Below, in pieces: positions 18,799-28,004 of a stretch of DNA of 43,639 bases. Each line of letters starts with the position of its first letter. Position 1 is the first letter of the stretch. Below the pieces are notes generated by a model. That model was not told where the DNA came from. It saw nothing but the letters and a program-made list of their open reading frames with translations, and did no database searches. The position numbers were made by a program, and so were the translations under genes. The stretch comes from an uncultured Pseudomonadota bacterium (lineage in GTDB: Bacteria; Pseudomonadota; Gammaproteobacteria; Burkholderiales; Eutrophovitaceae). The stretch covers positions 1 through 43,639 of the forward strand of contig CAJXOL010000005.1 in NCBI GenBank assembly GCA_913057675.1, written 5' to 3'.

Positions 18799-18929
18799 TA
18801 CAATCCCGCGCTACAAAAGTTAAAAAAGGAAGCCACCTGACTATTTTTTAGGGCGGTTTCCAAATAAGTTCAGGGTATTTGGCCGACCCTTATCGGCCAG
18901 CTAACTACATAAAGCAAGGGGGGACATTG
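18799..18929 (+). promoter_or_regulatory. Structured leader of hppA
   Basis: A TACAAT box at 18799-18804 could start transcription near 18811, giving a leader of roughly 120 bases. It holds two stem-loops. The first, 18828-18837 with 18852-18861, has one mismatch and a G-U pair. The second, TGGCCGA 18880-18886 with TCGGCCA 18893-18899, is perfect with a 6-base loop. Then comes AAGGGGGG, 8 bases before the ATG at 18930. I do not recognise a known riboswitch in it. Confidence 0.45.
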
Positions 18930-20972
18930 ATGTCTTCAGGTCTAATGATTGCATTAGTCTGTTCGATCGTAGCCTTAATTTACGGAGCGCTTTCGATCCA
19001 ATGGATTCTTCGACAACCAGCCGGCAATAGCCGCATGCAAGAGATTGCCACCGCTATTCAGCAAGGTGCGCAAGCTTATTTAAACAGACAATACCAAGCC
19101 ATTTCGATAGTTGGTGTAGTCCTGTTTATCGCACTTGGTTTCGGACTAGATTGGTATACAGCAATCGGGTTTGTTGTTGGTGCCGTTCTTTCTGGAGCTG
19201 CTGGCTATATCGGCATGTACATTTCCGTGCGCGCCAACGTTCGAACAGCAGAGGCAGCGAATCATGGTATCAATGCCGCATTGAACGTCGCATTTAGAGG
19301 CGGGGCGATTACAGGAATGTTGGTTGTGGGTCTTGGGCTACTCGGAGTAGCCGGTTATTTTGGTCTTATCTCACACTTAACGGGCGATATCGATAAAGCG
19401 CTACATGCCCTGATCGGACTTGCCTTTGGTGGATCACTCATTTCTATCTTTGCCCGACTCGGTGGCGGCATTTTTACGAAAGGCGCTGACGTCGGAGCTG
19501 ATTTAGTTGGAAAAGTTGAGGCAGGTATCCCAGAAGACGACCCAAGAAACCCAGCCGTTATTGCTGACAATGTTGGCGATAATGTAGGCGATTGTGCTGG
19601 TATGGCTGCTGACCTGTTCGAGACCTATGCCGTGACTATTGTCGCGACCATGCTCCTGGGCGGACTGATGATAGCCGAGATTGGTGATAATGCCATAACG
19701 TATCCGCTTGTACTCGGCGGCGCTTCAATTATTGCTTCCATTGTTGGCACCTTCTTCGTGAAAACATCAGAGGGTGGCAGTATTATGGGAGCGCTCTACA
19801 AAGGCGTGATCGTCTCTGGAGTTATTGCTGCCATTGCCTTTTATTTCATAACAGAATGGATGTTGGGCAGTTCCATGGGAAGCGAGTCAATTAATCTTTT
19901 CTACGCATCTCTGGTCGGCCTGGCATTAACGGGGGCAATGATTGTCATAACTGAGTACTACACCTCGACTGAATATGCACCAGTTAAACACGTCGCAGCG
20001 GCTTCTCAGACAGGTGATGCGACAAACATCATAGCAGGCCTAGGCGTGTCGATGAAATCCACTGCGCTTCCCGTATTGGCGGTATGTATAGCGATAGGGG
20101 CATCTTATTCATTGGCAGGCATCTATGGAATCGCAATAGCTGCGACTGCAATGCTCTCAATGACTGGTATGGTCGTAGCGCTTGATGCATATGGCCCAAT
20201 CACTGATAACGCAGGTGGTATTGCTGAAATGGCAGAATTACCATCCAAAATACGCGATATTACTGATCCACTAGACGCTGTAGGTAATACCACTAAAGCA
20301 GTCACTAAAGGCTATGCGATCGGCTCCGCCGGATTAGCTGCCTTAGTACTGTTTGCAGATTACACACATAATCTAGAGGCGGCGGGGAAAATATTTGAGT
20401 TCTCACTCTCAGATCCTTCAGTAATTATTGGATTATTCCTCGGAGGCATGATCCCTTACCTCTTTAGTGCGATGGCCATGGAAGCCGTAGGTCGTGCCGC
20501 AGGATCTGTCGTAAACGAAGTAAGACGTCAGTTCCGAGAAATTCCTGGAATCATGGATGGCACAGGCAAACCAGATTACTCTACGGCTGTAGATTTGCTC
20601 ACACGCTCTGCTATCAAAGAAATGATGATCCCCTCGCTGCTACCGGTCTTGGCACCAGTCGTTGTCGCATTCGGGATGAATTGGTTGATGGGGCCAGGTG
20701 AAGGAATTAAAGCACTCGGTGGATTACTGATCGGGACTATTATTACCGGTATCTTTATAGCAATTTCAATGACCACTGGTGGTGGTGCTTGGGATAATGC
20801 TAAGAAATACATCGAAGATGGTAATTTTGGCGGGAAAGGTTCTGACGCTCATAAGGCTTCGATAACAGGAGATACTGTTGGTGATCCATATAAGGATACA
20901 GCGGGTCCAGCAGTTAACCCTCTGATCAAAATCATTAATATCGTGGCTCTTTTACTAGTTCCACTTTTGTAA
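18930..20972 (+). CDS. hppA: K+-independent H+-translocating membrane pyrophosphatase HppA
   Basis: A membrane pyrophosphatase that couples PPi hydrolysis to proton pumping. From ATG 18930 it is 680 residues with about 16 hydrophobic segments. The catalytic region shows [20 protein letters not shown] (186-205) and [20 protein letters not shown]; the third metal/PPi region has [20 protein letters not shown]. The segment [10 protein letters not shown] at 452-461 has Lys (456) and Thr (459) where K+-dependent enzymes have Ala and Gly. This marks the K+-independent, proton-pumping class. ATG 18930 was chosen over an upstream TTG because of the strong AAGGGGGG site and because the protein then starts at the first membrane helix. 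A strong terminator follows. Confidence 0.95.
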   Translation: MSSGLMIALVCSIVALIYGALSIQWILRQPAGNSRMQEIATAIQQGAQAYLNRQYQAISIVGVVLFIALGFGLDWYTAIGFVVGAVLSGAAGYIGMYISVRANVRTAEAANHGINAALNVAFRGGAITGMLVVGLGLLGVAGYFGLISHLTGDIDKALHALIGLAFGGSLISIFARLGGGIFTKGADVGADLVGKVEAGIPEDDPRNPAVIADNVGDNVGDCAGMAADLFETYAVTIVATMLLGGLMIAEIGDNAITYPLVLGGASIIASIVGTFFVKTSEGGSIMGALYKGVIVSGVIAAIAFYFITEWMLGSSMGSESINLFYASLVGLALTGAMIVITEYYTSTEYAPVKHVAAASQTGDATNIIAGLGVSMKSTALPVLAVCIAIGASYSLAGIYGIAIAATAMLSMTGMVVALDAYGPITDNAGGIAEMAELPSKIRDITDPLDAVGNTTKAVTKGYAIGSAGLAALVLFADYTHNLEAAGKIFEFSLSDPSVIIGLFLGGMIPYLFSAMAMEAVGRAAGSVVNEVRRQFREIPGIMDGTGKPDYSTAVDLLTRSAIKEMMIPSLLPVLAPVVVAFGMNWLMGPGEGIKALGGLLIGTIITGIFIAISMTTGGGAWDNAKKYIEDGNFGGKGSDAHKASITGDTVGDPYKDTAGPAVNPLIKIINIVALLLVPLL

Positions 20973-20988
20973 AAAAATTAAGCAACGT

Positions 20989-21020
20989 AAAAAAAGGCTC
21001 CTCATAGGAGCCTTTTTTTT
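20989..21020. terminator. Bidirectional rho-independent terminator
   Basis: A perfect 14-bp stem: seven A plus GGCTCCT (20989-21002), a 3-base loop, then AGGAGCC plus T residues (21006-21019), with an eighth T at 21020. It lies between the hppA stop (20972) and the DUF502 stop (21031) and can end transcription from both sides. Confidence 0.92.
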
Positions 21021-21030
21021 ACCTCTCACA

Positions 21031-21627
21031 TCAATCGTTTTTCTTCGACTGCTGTATACCTGCTGTAACTGCAAGCCTCATAGCTTGCTCACGCGGCATA
21101 TCAACAGGAGTGAGTCTAGAGCGCGGTACAAAAATAGTATAGCCACCAATCTGATAACTCATCGGAAGGTAAACTGCAACTCGACCTTCAGGAACCATGC
21201 CTTGAGGCAAATCTGAAAACTCCTCTCGCGTTAGAAAACCTAATAACCTCACGTCGAGATTAGGCATGTCAACCATCACAACCTGAAAATTCTCACCTTT
21301 ATCATCTCCAGCGAATAGCCCGAAAAACTCCTTCAAAGCACTGTAGATTGTTTTGATAAGAGGCACTTTTAAGAAAAACCGCTCAGTTAAACCGAAGATG
21401 AATCGAATAAAATATGCTCGCATCAAAATGCCAATGATAAACACCGTAAGGCATCCTGCAACCAGCCCCATACCTGCGACATACGTCCCATCAGGCAAGA
21501 TCATTTGTAAGGGGGAGACCATAAAGGATTCGGCCGTTGTAAAAAGCCAGACCAATAAATAAATAGTCGCCAGTACTGGTAGCGCAGTAAACAGGCCAGT
21601 CAAAAAAATTCTACTGATAAACTTCAT
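21031..21627 (-). CDS. DUF502-family inner-membrane protein
   Basis: A 198-residue protein of the DUF502 family (COG2928), of unknown function. It has two strong membrane segments, residues about 6-30 (RIFLTGLFTALPVLATIYLL) and about 50-80 (GMGLVAGCLTVFIIGILMRA), followed by a conserved soluble part with VPLIKTIYSALKEFFG, VVMVDMPNLDVRLLGFLTRE and AVYLPMSYQIGGYTIFVPRS. The C-terminal block with a VDMPREQAMRLAVTAGI ending matches the family. ATG 21627 follows a GGAG by 12 bases; a GTG at 21630 has better spacing (9 bases) and is a real alternative. It is convergent with hppA and downstream of the large uvrA gene on the same strand. Confidence 0.88.
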   Translation of the reverse strand: MKFISRIFLTGLFTALPVLATIYLLVWLFTTAESFMVSPLQMILPDGTYVAGMGLVAGCLTVFIIGILMRAYFIRFIFGLTERFFLKVPLIKTIYSALKEFFGLFAGDDKGENFQVVMVDMPNLDVRLLGFLTREEFSDLPQGMVPEGRVAVYLPMSYQIGGYTIFVPRSRLTPVDMPREQAMRLAVTAGIQQSKKND

Positions 21628-21723
21628 CACAATCGCGCACTCCAAAATTATTTAAGATTCAATTCTTAGAACAGTATATTCAAGTTTTTGTGTCTAGTGA
21701 TTGATCAATAACCAATTGATATG

Positions 21724-24700
21724 CTAACTAATCAACGAGGTAGGATTAGCATGCCTTAATTTTTTATATAAATTTTTTAACGCAAGACCTGTAGCTGATT
21801 GATTATTGCGAGATAAATCAATGACTTGCCCCTCAAACATAAGGTAGCCACCACTTTCTCCCCCTTCTGGACCCAAGTCAATAACCCAGTCTGCGCTGCT
21901 GATCAAATCAAGATTGTGTTCAATTACCACTACCGTACCACCCACGTTTGCCAAACGGGTGAGAGTCTCAATTAATTTCTCAACATCGGCCATGTGTAAA
22001 CCAACAGTGGGTTCATCAAGAACAAATAGAGTTGTTTCGTGGTTCTTCTTCGGCAATAAACCACCCATATCAGCATTAAACTTTGAGAGCTCCGAGACAA
22101 GTTTAATTCTTTGCGCCTCTCCCCCTGACAAAGTACTACTGTGCTGGCCAAGTGTTAAGTATCCCAAACCAAGCTCATTAAGTAATTTAAGTTTTTTCTT
22201 AATACGAGAATGAGCACTGAAAAGTTCTAGTGCGTCCTTAATGCTGAGATTTAAAACATCGGCTATCGAGTGATTGTTATACCTGATCTGCAATGTATCT
22301 TTACTAAACCGATCCCCCCCGCAGACTTCACAAATGGATCGCACGTCAGGTAGAAAGTTCATCTCTATCTTTTGTACCCCTTGACCTTCGCAACCCTCAC
22401 ACCGCCCACCCTTAGTATTAAAAGAAAAACGCGCAGCACCGAAACCTCGAATGCGTGCTTCGGTTGTGGATGCAAAAAGTGTTCTAACATCATCCCAAAC
22501 TCCAGTATAAGTTGCTGGGCATGAACGTGATGTTTTTCCGATCGGGTTCTGATCCACCTCTATGACTTTAGCAACACGCTCAAACCCAGTGATACGTGAA
22601 CAATTAGTAAAAGATTCATTAAGATTAGGGGATATTCCTCCCGCTATCAGTCTATCCATATTCTCACGCAAAACACCTCTAATTAGGCTGGATTTACCAC
22701 TTCCAGACACTCCTGTTACAACCGTCAAGCAACCAACGGGGATGCGCACATCAACACCTTTGAGGTTATTACGGAAGGCGGATTTTATTCTTACGAAATC
22801 CGAAGATTTATCAACACGTCGCTGCTGCGAAATGGAGTACTGCTTGGGGGATTTTAAATACTGGCCTGTGAGTGAAGACGGGTTAAGCATTATCTCTTGA
22901 GGAGAACCCGAAGCAATGATGTGCCCTCCCTCGCTGCCGGCTCCAGGTCCCAAATCAACCACGAAATCCGCATTCATGATTGTATCCTCATCGTGTTCAA
23001 CAACCACGAGTGTATTGCCCTTGCTTTGCAGGTTTTTTAATGTCCCCAGCAAGACTTCATTATCCCTTGGGTGAAGACCTATCGTTGGTTCATCAAGAAC
23101 ATAGACAGCGCCCCTTAAATTGGAACCTAATTGGGCTGCCAAGCGCATTCTCTGAGCCTCTCCACCACTTAGCGTGGGAGCAGCTCGATTTAAAGTGAGG
23201 TAAGACAAGCCAACTTCAGTCATAAATTTTAATCGCGACAATACTTCGTTTAGTAAATCCTTGGCGATCAATTGTTCACGTGTATTCAGCTTAATTTCGG
23301 AAAGTATCCGACGCAATGAACCGATGGGACTAGAAACCAAATCAGCGATAGAAAGATCATTCCAAAAGACGCTCATCGCTTGTCCGTTTAGTCGATACCC
23401 GTTACAAGATTCGCAGACCACAGTAGATTGGTCATGAGCATGTTTAGCTCGCTCATATTCCGCCTCAATTTCATCTTTGAGATGCCTGACAACACTTAAC
23501 TTCACATCTTGGAACTGACCCGTCCCCTGGCACGGCTCACACCATCCATATTTTGAATTAAAAGAAAACAAACGTGGGTCAAGCTCATTGAAAGCTTTTT
23601 GGCAGGAAGGGCAGGCGCGCTTACTTGAAAAACTTTGTTGCTCAAAAGCGCCCCCCTCAAGCAATGCGTCAATATCAGCGATGATATAAAAGAATTCACC
23701 TCCGTAATTCAAGGCGGATTCAACAACATCCAACAACTCAGCGCGAAGGTTTTCACAAACCTTAATACTAGCAACTGGAAGATCAATAGTATGCTCCGCA
23801 TATCGATCCAAGGCCGGGAAATCATCCGTCGCTAAAAATACGTTATCGACCAATAAATGTGTAAAACCTTTCTTTCGATAAGTCTCTGCTAAATCTTTGT
23901 ATACACCCTTTCTCGCGCGAACCAATGGAGATAAAAAACCAACATGACATCCGGAATAATCTCGCAAGAGGCGATCTACAATTGCAGTTCGTGTTTGTGG
24001 CTCGATTTTAACCTGACAATCCGGACAAAATTGATCACCAATCTTGGACATCAACAGACGCAAATAATGGTACGTTTCTGTCACCGTGCCTACGGTACTT
24101 TTGATCCCACCTCGACTGGTACGCTGCTCAATAGCCACTGCTGGAGGAATGCCATACACCGCATCGACATCGGGCTTTTTTCCTACTTGAATAAATTGTC
24201 TAGCGTAGGCATTCAACGATTCCAAATACCTCCTCTGACCTTCACCGTAAATAATATCAAAAGCTAAAGAGGATTTACCGCTCCCACTCAGGCCAGTAAT
24301 CACTGTTAATTTTTCATGGGGTATATCCAAGCTAATATTTTTTAAATTATTTTCTCTGGCATTTCTGATGGAAATTGAATGTGGAAATGAATCGCGGGAA
24401 TGATCATCTTCATTGTTCTGTTCATCCATTTGCTCGTAAATTACTCCACTATCTGTTCGACTCAATTCCCGTCCTGTTAAAGAAGTTGGATCTGCACATA
24501 AATCCTCAGGTGAGCCAACGGAAACGATCTGACCACCCCCACCTCCGCCTTCCGGACCTAGATCTATAATCCAATCAGAAGCGGCGATCAGGTCAAGGTT
24601 ATGTTCAACCATAACTACCGATGCTCCAAGGTTTACAAGTGCACGGAGTGCCAACAGTAATTTTTGAACATCATGGAAGTGAAGTCCCGTTGTGGGCTCA

Positions 24701-27312
24701 TCGAGCAAGAAGAGTGTTTGAGCAACTGACTGACTTGATGCTTCTGAGATATAACTGGCAAGTTTTAGCCTCTGCGCCTCACCTCCAGATAAAGTCGGCA
24801 CAGGCTGTCCCAACCTTAGATAACCTAAGCCGACGTCAAATAGCGGCTGCAATTTACGAGACACTTTTGAAACCTCTTTAAATGCTTTCAGTGCCTCAGA
24901 TATTGTTAACTTTAAAACATCGTCAATATTCACCATGCCGACGTGTGGAACCTCGATCTGGATCTTCAAAATGTGCGGACCATATCTCTTACCATCACAT
25001 GCGTTACAGCGAAGATATACATCCGATAAAAACTGCATTTCAACAAGCTCAAATCCGCTGCCCATACACGTTTGACAGCGTCCTTTACCCGCATTAAAAC
25101 TAAAATAACTCTTGTCGTACTTACTTTGGCGTGCGCCTGTGGAAGCTGCGAAAATATCCCGAATAGGATCGAGAGCACCGACATAACTTAACGGATTGGA
25201 ACGCGAGGATTTACCAATTGGCCTTTGATCCAGCATGATAACGCGGTCAATGAGATTTAAGTTATTAAAACCGCTTAAACCATCATCAGAAATCCCCTTA
25301 CCCATTAAATTTCGGGTCATTTCCTTAAAAATAGTGTCCTCTACAAGTGTGGATTTTCCAGATCCGGAGACCCCTGTAATAGAGACAAGGTGGCCGAGCG
25401 GTATATTGACATCAATATGTTTAAGATTGTTACGACAAGCACCGAGAACACTCAACCACTGAGTCCTAAGGGCTTCAATAGGCTTGCCCACTATCGAGTC
25501 ACTGATTGTCCGTTTACCCAAAAGATATTGAGCGGTAAGTCCCGAGCTTGTCGTAAGATCTTGAGTGCGCCCAAAAAACTCAACATGACCACCTCCCTCT
25601 CCCGCCCCAGGTCCGATATCTAGCAAAAAACCAGCTGCTCGTATGATTTGTGGATCGTGTTCAACAACTACAATCGTATTGCCATTGTCTCTTAGCCTTT
25701 GAATAATGGTGATAATTCTGTCCACGTCCCTAGGGTGTAAACCAATTGAAGGCTCGTCTAACAAAAACAAAGTTTGAGTGAGAGACGCACCTAACGCTGT
25801 TGCCAAGTTTAGTCGTTGGGTCTCCCCCCCCGACAGCGTTCTAGATTGCCTGTCCAGCGTCAGATACCCCAAGCCAACCTCTTCCAGAAACTCTAATCGA
25901 GATATGATTTGATCGAGGATCAACTGGCTTGATTCATCTTTTCTACCTTTCTGCCAACTGTCTTTTTCTTCATTGATAAATCGCTTTAAATCCCAAATAG
26001 GCAGGGTATTCAGCTGTTGTATTGAAGAGCCGTTGATTGATTTTAATTGGTCTAGCGTCCAACTGACTCCCGGATGCTCAAAGAGACTCACCGAACTTTC
26101 AGAAGCACCTATGCGCCAGAGCAATGCGTTGGCTTTTAAACGACTCCCATGGCAATCTGGGCAAAGGGAATATGACCTGTACTTCGCCAGCAGCACTCGA
26201 ATGTGCATTTTGTATGCTTTAGTCTCCAGCCAATCAAAAAAATGTCTGACCCCATACCAATATTTTGGCCATGACTTGCGCCAATTCACCCACTCTGGCT
26301 CCCCCTCTAAAACCCAATGTTTGTGCTTATCGGACATATCACACCAAGGCATATTGACAGGCACATCTCGCCGTTTAGCGTATTCAATGAGGTCGTCTTG
26401 GCATTCGGAATAGCTATCCGTCTGCCATGGTCGTATCACGCCCTCAGAAAGAGATAATTTGGGATTTACGACAACAGAGTCCATGTCTACACCAATCACA
26501 CGACCAAATCCACGACAAGTGGAGCAAGCACCGACGGGAGAATTGAATGAGAAAAGTCCAGCACTAGGAGGAGAGTAGTGAATATCACAACTCGCACAAT
26601 GAAAACGGTTACTAAAATTCATAGGTAGATCTACCATCTCACCCTTCAGGTGCGGTGTGACAGAGCATTTGCCTTGCCCTATTCGAAATGCTGCCTCAAA
26701 TCCCTCGTTAATTCTAGAATCTTCAACCCGATTCATATCAAAACGATCAATGACTACATGCGATTGTCCATTCAATTTAATAAAACGGTCGTATCCCTGG
26801 GCCTTCAGATACCCCTCAATCTCTTCTGACGTAAAATTATCGGGAACCAAAACTGGCGAAGACAAAACAATTCGACCCCACCCATTATCGCGGAGCACGG
26901 TAATGATTTTACCTACTTCGTTAATCTCAATAGGTTGAGCACAACTACGACAGTAGAGGCTGGCGTATTTGGCAAACAACAACTTCAAGTAATCCGCCAG
27001 TTCAGTCATCGTGCCAACAGTAGAGCGTGATGTCTTAACGGAATTCACTTGGTGGATGGCGATAGCGGGAGGTATACCCTCTATACTTGCAACGGACGGG
27101 CGATCCATTCGGTCGAGAAATTGTCTCGCGTAAGACGAAAAAGTCTCCACGTATCGTCTTTGACCTTCCGCGTACAGCGTGTCAAAGACAAGCGAAGATT
27201 TACCAGAACCAGACACCCCCGTAACCGCAATCACTTCTCCTAAAGGCAAGTCCAAGTCAAGATTCTTCAAGTTATTTTGAGTTACCCCTCTAATTTTTAT
27301 GTGTTTTCCCAT
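21724..27312 (-). CDS. uvrA: Tandem (double-length) excinuclease subunit UvrA
   Basis: A single 1862-residue chain made of two full UvrA units. UvrA, normally about 940 residues and a homodimer, finds bulky DNA lesions and loads UvrB. Unit 1 is roughly 1-950: Walker A at 32-39, zinc cysteines near 239-266, signature SGGETQR near 494-500, second Walker A GVSGSGKST near 647-655, second zinc module 746-772 and SGGEAQR near 842. A 28-residue acidic linker (about 951-978, DEQNNEDD) follows. Unit 2 is 979-1862: Walker A 1007-1014, zinc 1234-1261, signature 1382-1388, Walker A 1534-1541, zinc 1638-1664 and signature 1729-1735. All four ATP sites look intact, each with its Walker B LLDEP/VLDEP. The units are clearly diverged, so this is not an assembly duplication. 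No lesion in the frame despite an 8-C run at 25824-25831. No good ribosome site precedes the ATG. Confidence 0.95.
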   Translation of the reverse strand: MGKHIKIRGVTQNNLKNLDLDLPLGEVIAVTGVSGSGKSSLVFDTLYAEGQRRYVETFSSYARQFLDRMDRPSVASIEGIPPAIAIHQVNSVKTSRSTVGTMTELADYLKLLFAKYASLYCRSCAQPIEINEVGKIITVLRDNGWGRIVLSSPVLVPDNFTSEEIEGYLKAQGYDRFIKLNGQSHVVIDRFDMNRVEDSRINEGFEAAFRIGQGKCSVTPHLKGEMVDLPMNFSNRFHCASCDIHYSPPSAGLFSFNSPVGACSTCRGFGRVIGVDMDSVVVNPKLSLSEGVIRPWQTDSYSECQDDLIEYAKRRDVPVNMPWCDMSDKHKHWVLEGEPEWVNWRKSWPKYWYGVRHFFDWLETKAYKMHIRVLLAKYRSYSLCPDCHGSRLKANALLWRIGASESSVSLFEHPGVSWTLDQLKSINGSSIQQLNTLPIWDLKRFINEEKDSWQKGRKDESSQLILDQIISRLEFLEEVGLGYLTLDRQSRTLSGGETQRLNLATALGASLTQTLFLLDEPSIGLHPRDVDRIITIIQRLRDNGNTIVVVEHDPQIIRAAGFLLDIGPGAGEGGGHVEFFGRTQDLTTSSGLTAQYLLGKRTISDSIVGKPIEALRTQWLSVLGACRNNLKHIDVNIPLGHLVSITGVSGSGKSTLVEDTIFKEMTRNLMGKGISDDGLSGFNNLNLIDRVIMLDQRPIGKSSRSNPLSYVGALDPIRDIFAASTGARQSKYDKSYFSFNAGKGRCQTCMGSGFELVEMQFLSDVYLRCNACDGKRYGPHILKIQIEVPHVGMVNIDDVLKLTISEALKAFKEVSKVSRKLQPLFDVGLGYLRLGQPVPTLSGGEAQRLKLASYISEASSQSVAQTLFLLDEPTTGLHFHDVQKLLLALRALVNLGASVVMVEHNLDLIAASDWIIDLGPEGGGGGGQIVSVGSPEDLCADPTSLTGRELSRTDSGVIYEQMDEQNNEDDHSRDSFPHSISIRNARENNLKNISLDIPHEKLTVITGLSGSGKSSLAFDIIYGEGQRRYLESLNAYARQFIQVGKKPDVDAVYGIPPAVAIEQRTSRGGIKSTVGTVTETYHYLRLLMSKIGDQFCPDCQVKIEPQTRTAIVDRLLRDYSGCHVGFLSPLVRARKGVYKDLAETYRKKGFTHLLVDNVFLATDDFPALDRYAEHTIDLPVASIKVCENLRAELLDVVESALNYGGEFFYIIADIDALLEGGAFEQQSFSSKRACPSCQKAFNELDPRLFSFNSKYGWCEPCQGTGQFQDVKLSVVRHLKDEIEAEYERAKHAHDQSTVVCESCNGYRLNGQAMSVFWNDLSIADLVSSPIGSLRRILSEIKLNTREQLIAKDLLNEVLSRLKFMTEVGLSYLTLNRAAPTLSGGEAQRMRLAAQLGSNLRGAVYVLDEPTIGLHPRDNEVLLGTLKNLQSKGNTLVVVEHDEDTIMNADFVVDLGPGAGSEGGHIIASGSPQEIMLNPSSLTGQYLKSPKQYSISQQRRVDKSSDFVRIKSAFRNNLKGVDVRIPVGCLTVVTGVSGSGKSSLIRGVLRENMDRLIAGGISPNLNESFTNCSRITGFERVAKVIEVDQNPIGKTSRSCPATYTGVWDDVRTLFASTTEARIRGFGAARFSFNTKGGRCEGCEGQGVQKIEMNFLPDVRSICEVCGGDRFSKDTLQIRYNNHSIADVLNLSIKDALELFSAHSRIKKKLKLLNELGLGYLTLGQHSSTLSGGEAQRIKLVSELSKFNADMGGLLPKKNHETTLFVLDEPTVGLHMADVEKLIETLTRLANVGGTVVVIEHNLDLISSADWVIDLGPEGGESGGYLMFEGQVIDLSRNNQSATGLALKNLYKKLRHANPTSLIS

Positions 27313-27313
27313 G

Positions 27314-27326
27314 GTTAGTGACTAAC
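27314..27326. promoter_or_regulatory. 13-bp palindrome at the uvrA start
   Basis: GTTAGT-G-ACTAAC is a perfect 6-1-6 palindrome whose edge is one base from the uvrA initiation codon (27310-27312, minus strand). It is in the position of a translational or transcriptional operator. It does not match the LexA box CTGT-N8-ACAG. No convincing LexA box was found elsewhere in 27313-27421. Confidence 0.4.
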
Positions 27327-27421
27327 TAGCAGCTCCGAATTAAATTTATTGAACAATCTGTAAGATAGACTACTCTCAACGCTATAGGTTTAAAAAGATC
27401 GAAAGGAAAAGTTAACCGAAT

Positions 27422-27886
27422 ATGATGCAATTTTTTAAGAAAATTTCCCGATTGTTTGCTCCGAAATTAACCAGTGCCAGTGATAATCAACCGTCGACTG
27501 ATCTTAGTCGTGCGCTTGCATCTTTATTATATGAAGCAGCCAGAGTTGACGATGACGTAACGAATGACGATTTAGTCATAGCAATCGGCTCACTACGAAT
27601 TTTAAATAGTATCAACACAGCAGAAGCAGAACAGCTTTTAAGTGATGCGTCACAACCTCACAATCGGCCCACCGCTTACCAGCCACTCACAAAAGTGATT
27701 AACGAGGAATTCTCTTATGAACAAAAGTGTGAGCTCATAAAAGCCATGTGGTCAGTAGCTCATTCTGACAATCATGTTGATCCACAAGAAGATCACATCA
27801 TTCGTAAAATATCAGATTTATTGTATGTGGCTCATCGGGATTTTATCCATGGAAAGATTGATGCTCGAGATTCCGAAAAGCCTTAA
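27422..27886 (+). CDS. TerB-like (tellurite resistance family) protein
   Basis: A 154-residue helical protein resembling the TerB/COG4103 family. A typical N-terminal stretch DLSRALASLLYEAARVDDDV is followed by helical repeats, and the second half has YEQKCELIKAMWSVAHSDNH with VDPQEDHIIRKISDLL, the acidic metal-binding loop style of TerB (D-x-x-V-x-x-x-E). No signal peptide is seen. No ter operon is nearby, so tellurite resistance should not be inferred; many stand-alone TerB proteins have unknown roles. It is divergent from uvrA across 109 bases. The ATG at 27422 follows GAAAGGAAAAG by about 10 bases. Confidence 0.8.
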   Translation: MMQFFKKISRLFAPKLTSASDNQPSTDLSRALASLLYEAARVDDDVTNDDLVIAIGSLRILNSINTAEAEQLLSDASQPHNRPTAYQPLTKVINEEFSYEQKCELIKAMWSVAHSDNHVDPQEDHIIRKISDLLYVAHRDFIHGKIDARDSEKP

Positions 27887-28004
27887 TCAAGGGCTCCAAA
27901 TCACCCAATAGAAAAAGTGCGAACTTAAATCATTGAATCGTCTCGAACATTCATAAAAAAATACATCATCAACATTTTTAGCGCGTAAGGAAAATTTTAA
28001 TATT

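Noticed and set aside
18799-18929. Fluoride riboswitch before the pyrophosphatase gene
   Set aside because: Fluoride riboswitches occur before some pyrophosphatase genes, but I could not find the conserved loop sequences or pseudoknot pattern here.
22562-26938. Many plus-strand open frames of 60-150 codons across uvrA
   Set aside because: They are antisense shadows of the uvrA frame, with no ribosome sites and no recognisable protein features.
21724-27312. Tandem UvrA as an assembly duplication or frameshift fusion
   Set aside because: The two units differ clearly in sequence throughout, the frame has no break, and a defined acidic linker joins them.
27330-27421. LexA (SOS) box in the uvrA-terB spacer
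   Set aside because: A CTGT near 27358 has no matching ACAG eight bases on.
27422-27886. Tellurite resistance gene
   Set aside because: Only a TerB-like fold is seen, with no terA, terC, terD or terZ nearby; resistance cannot be inferred.
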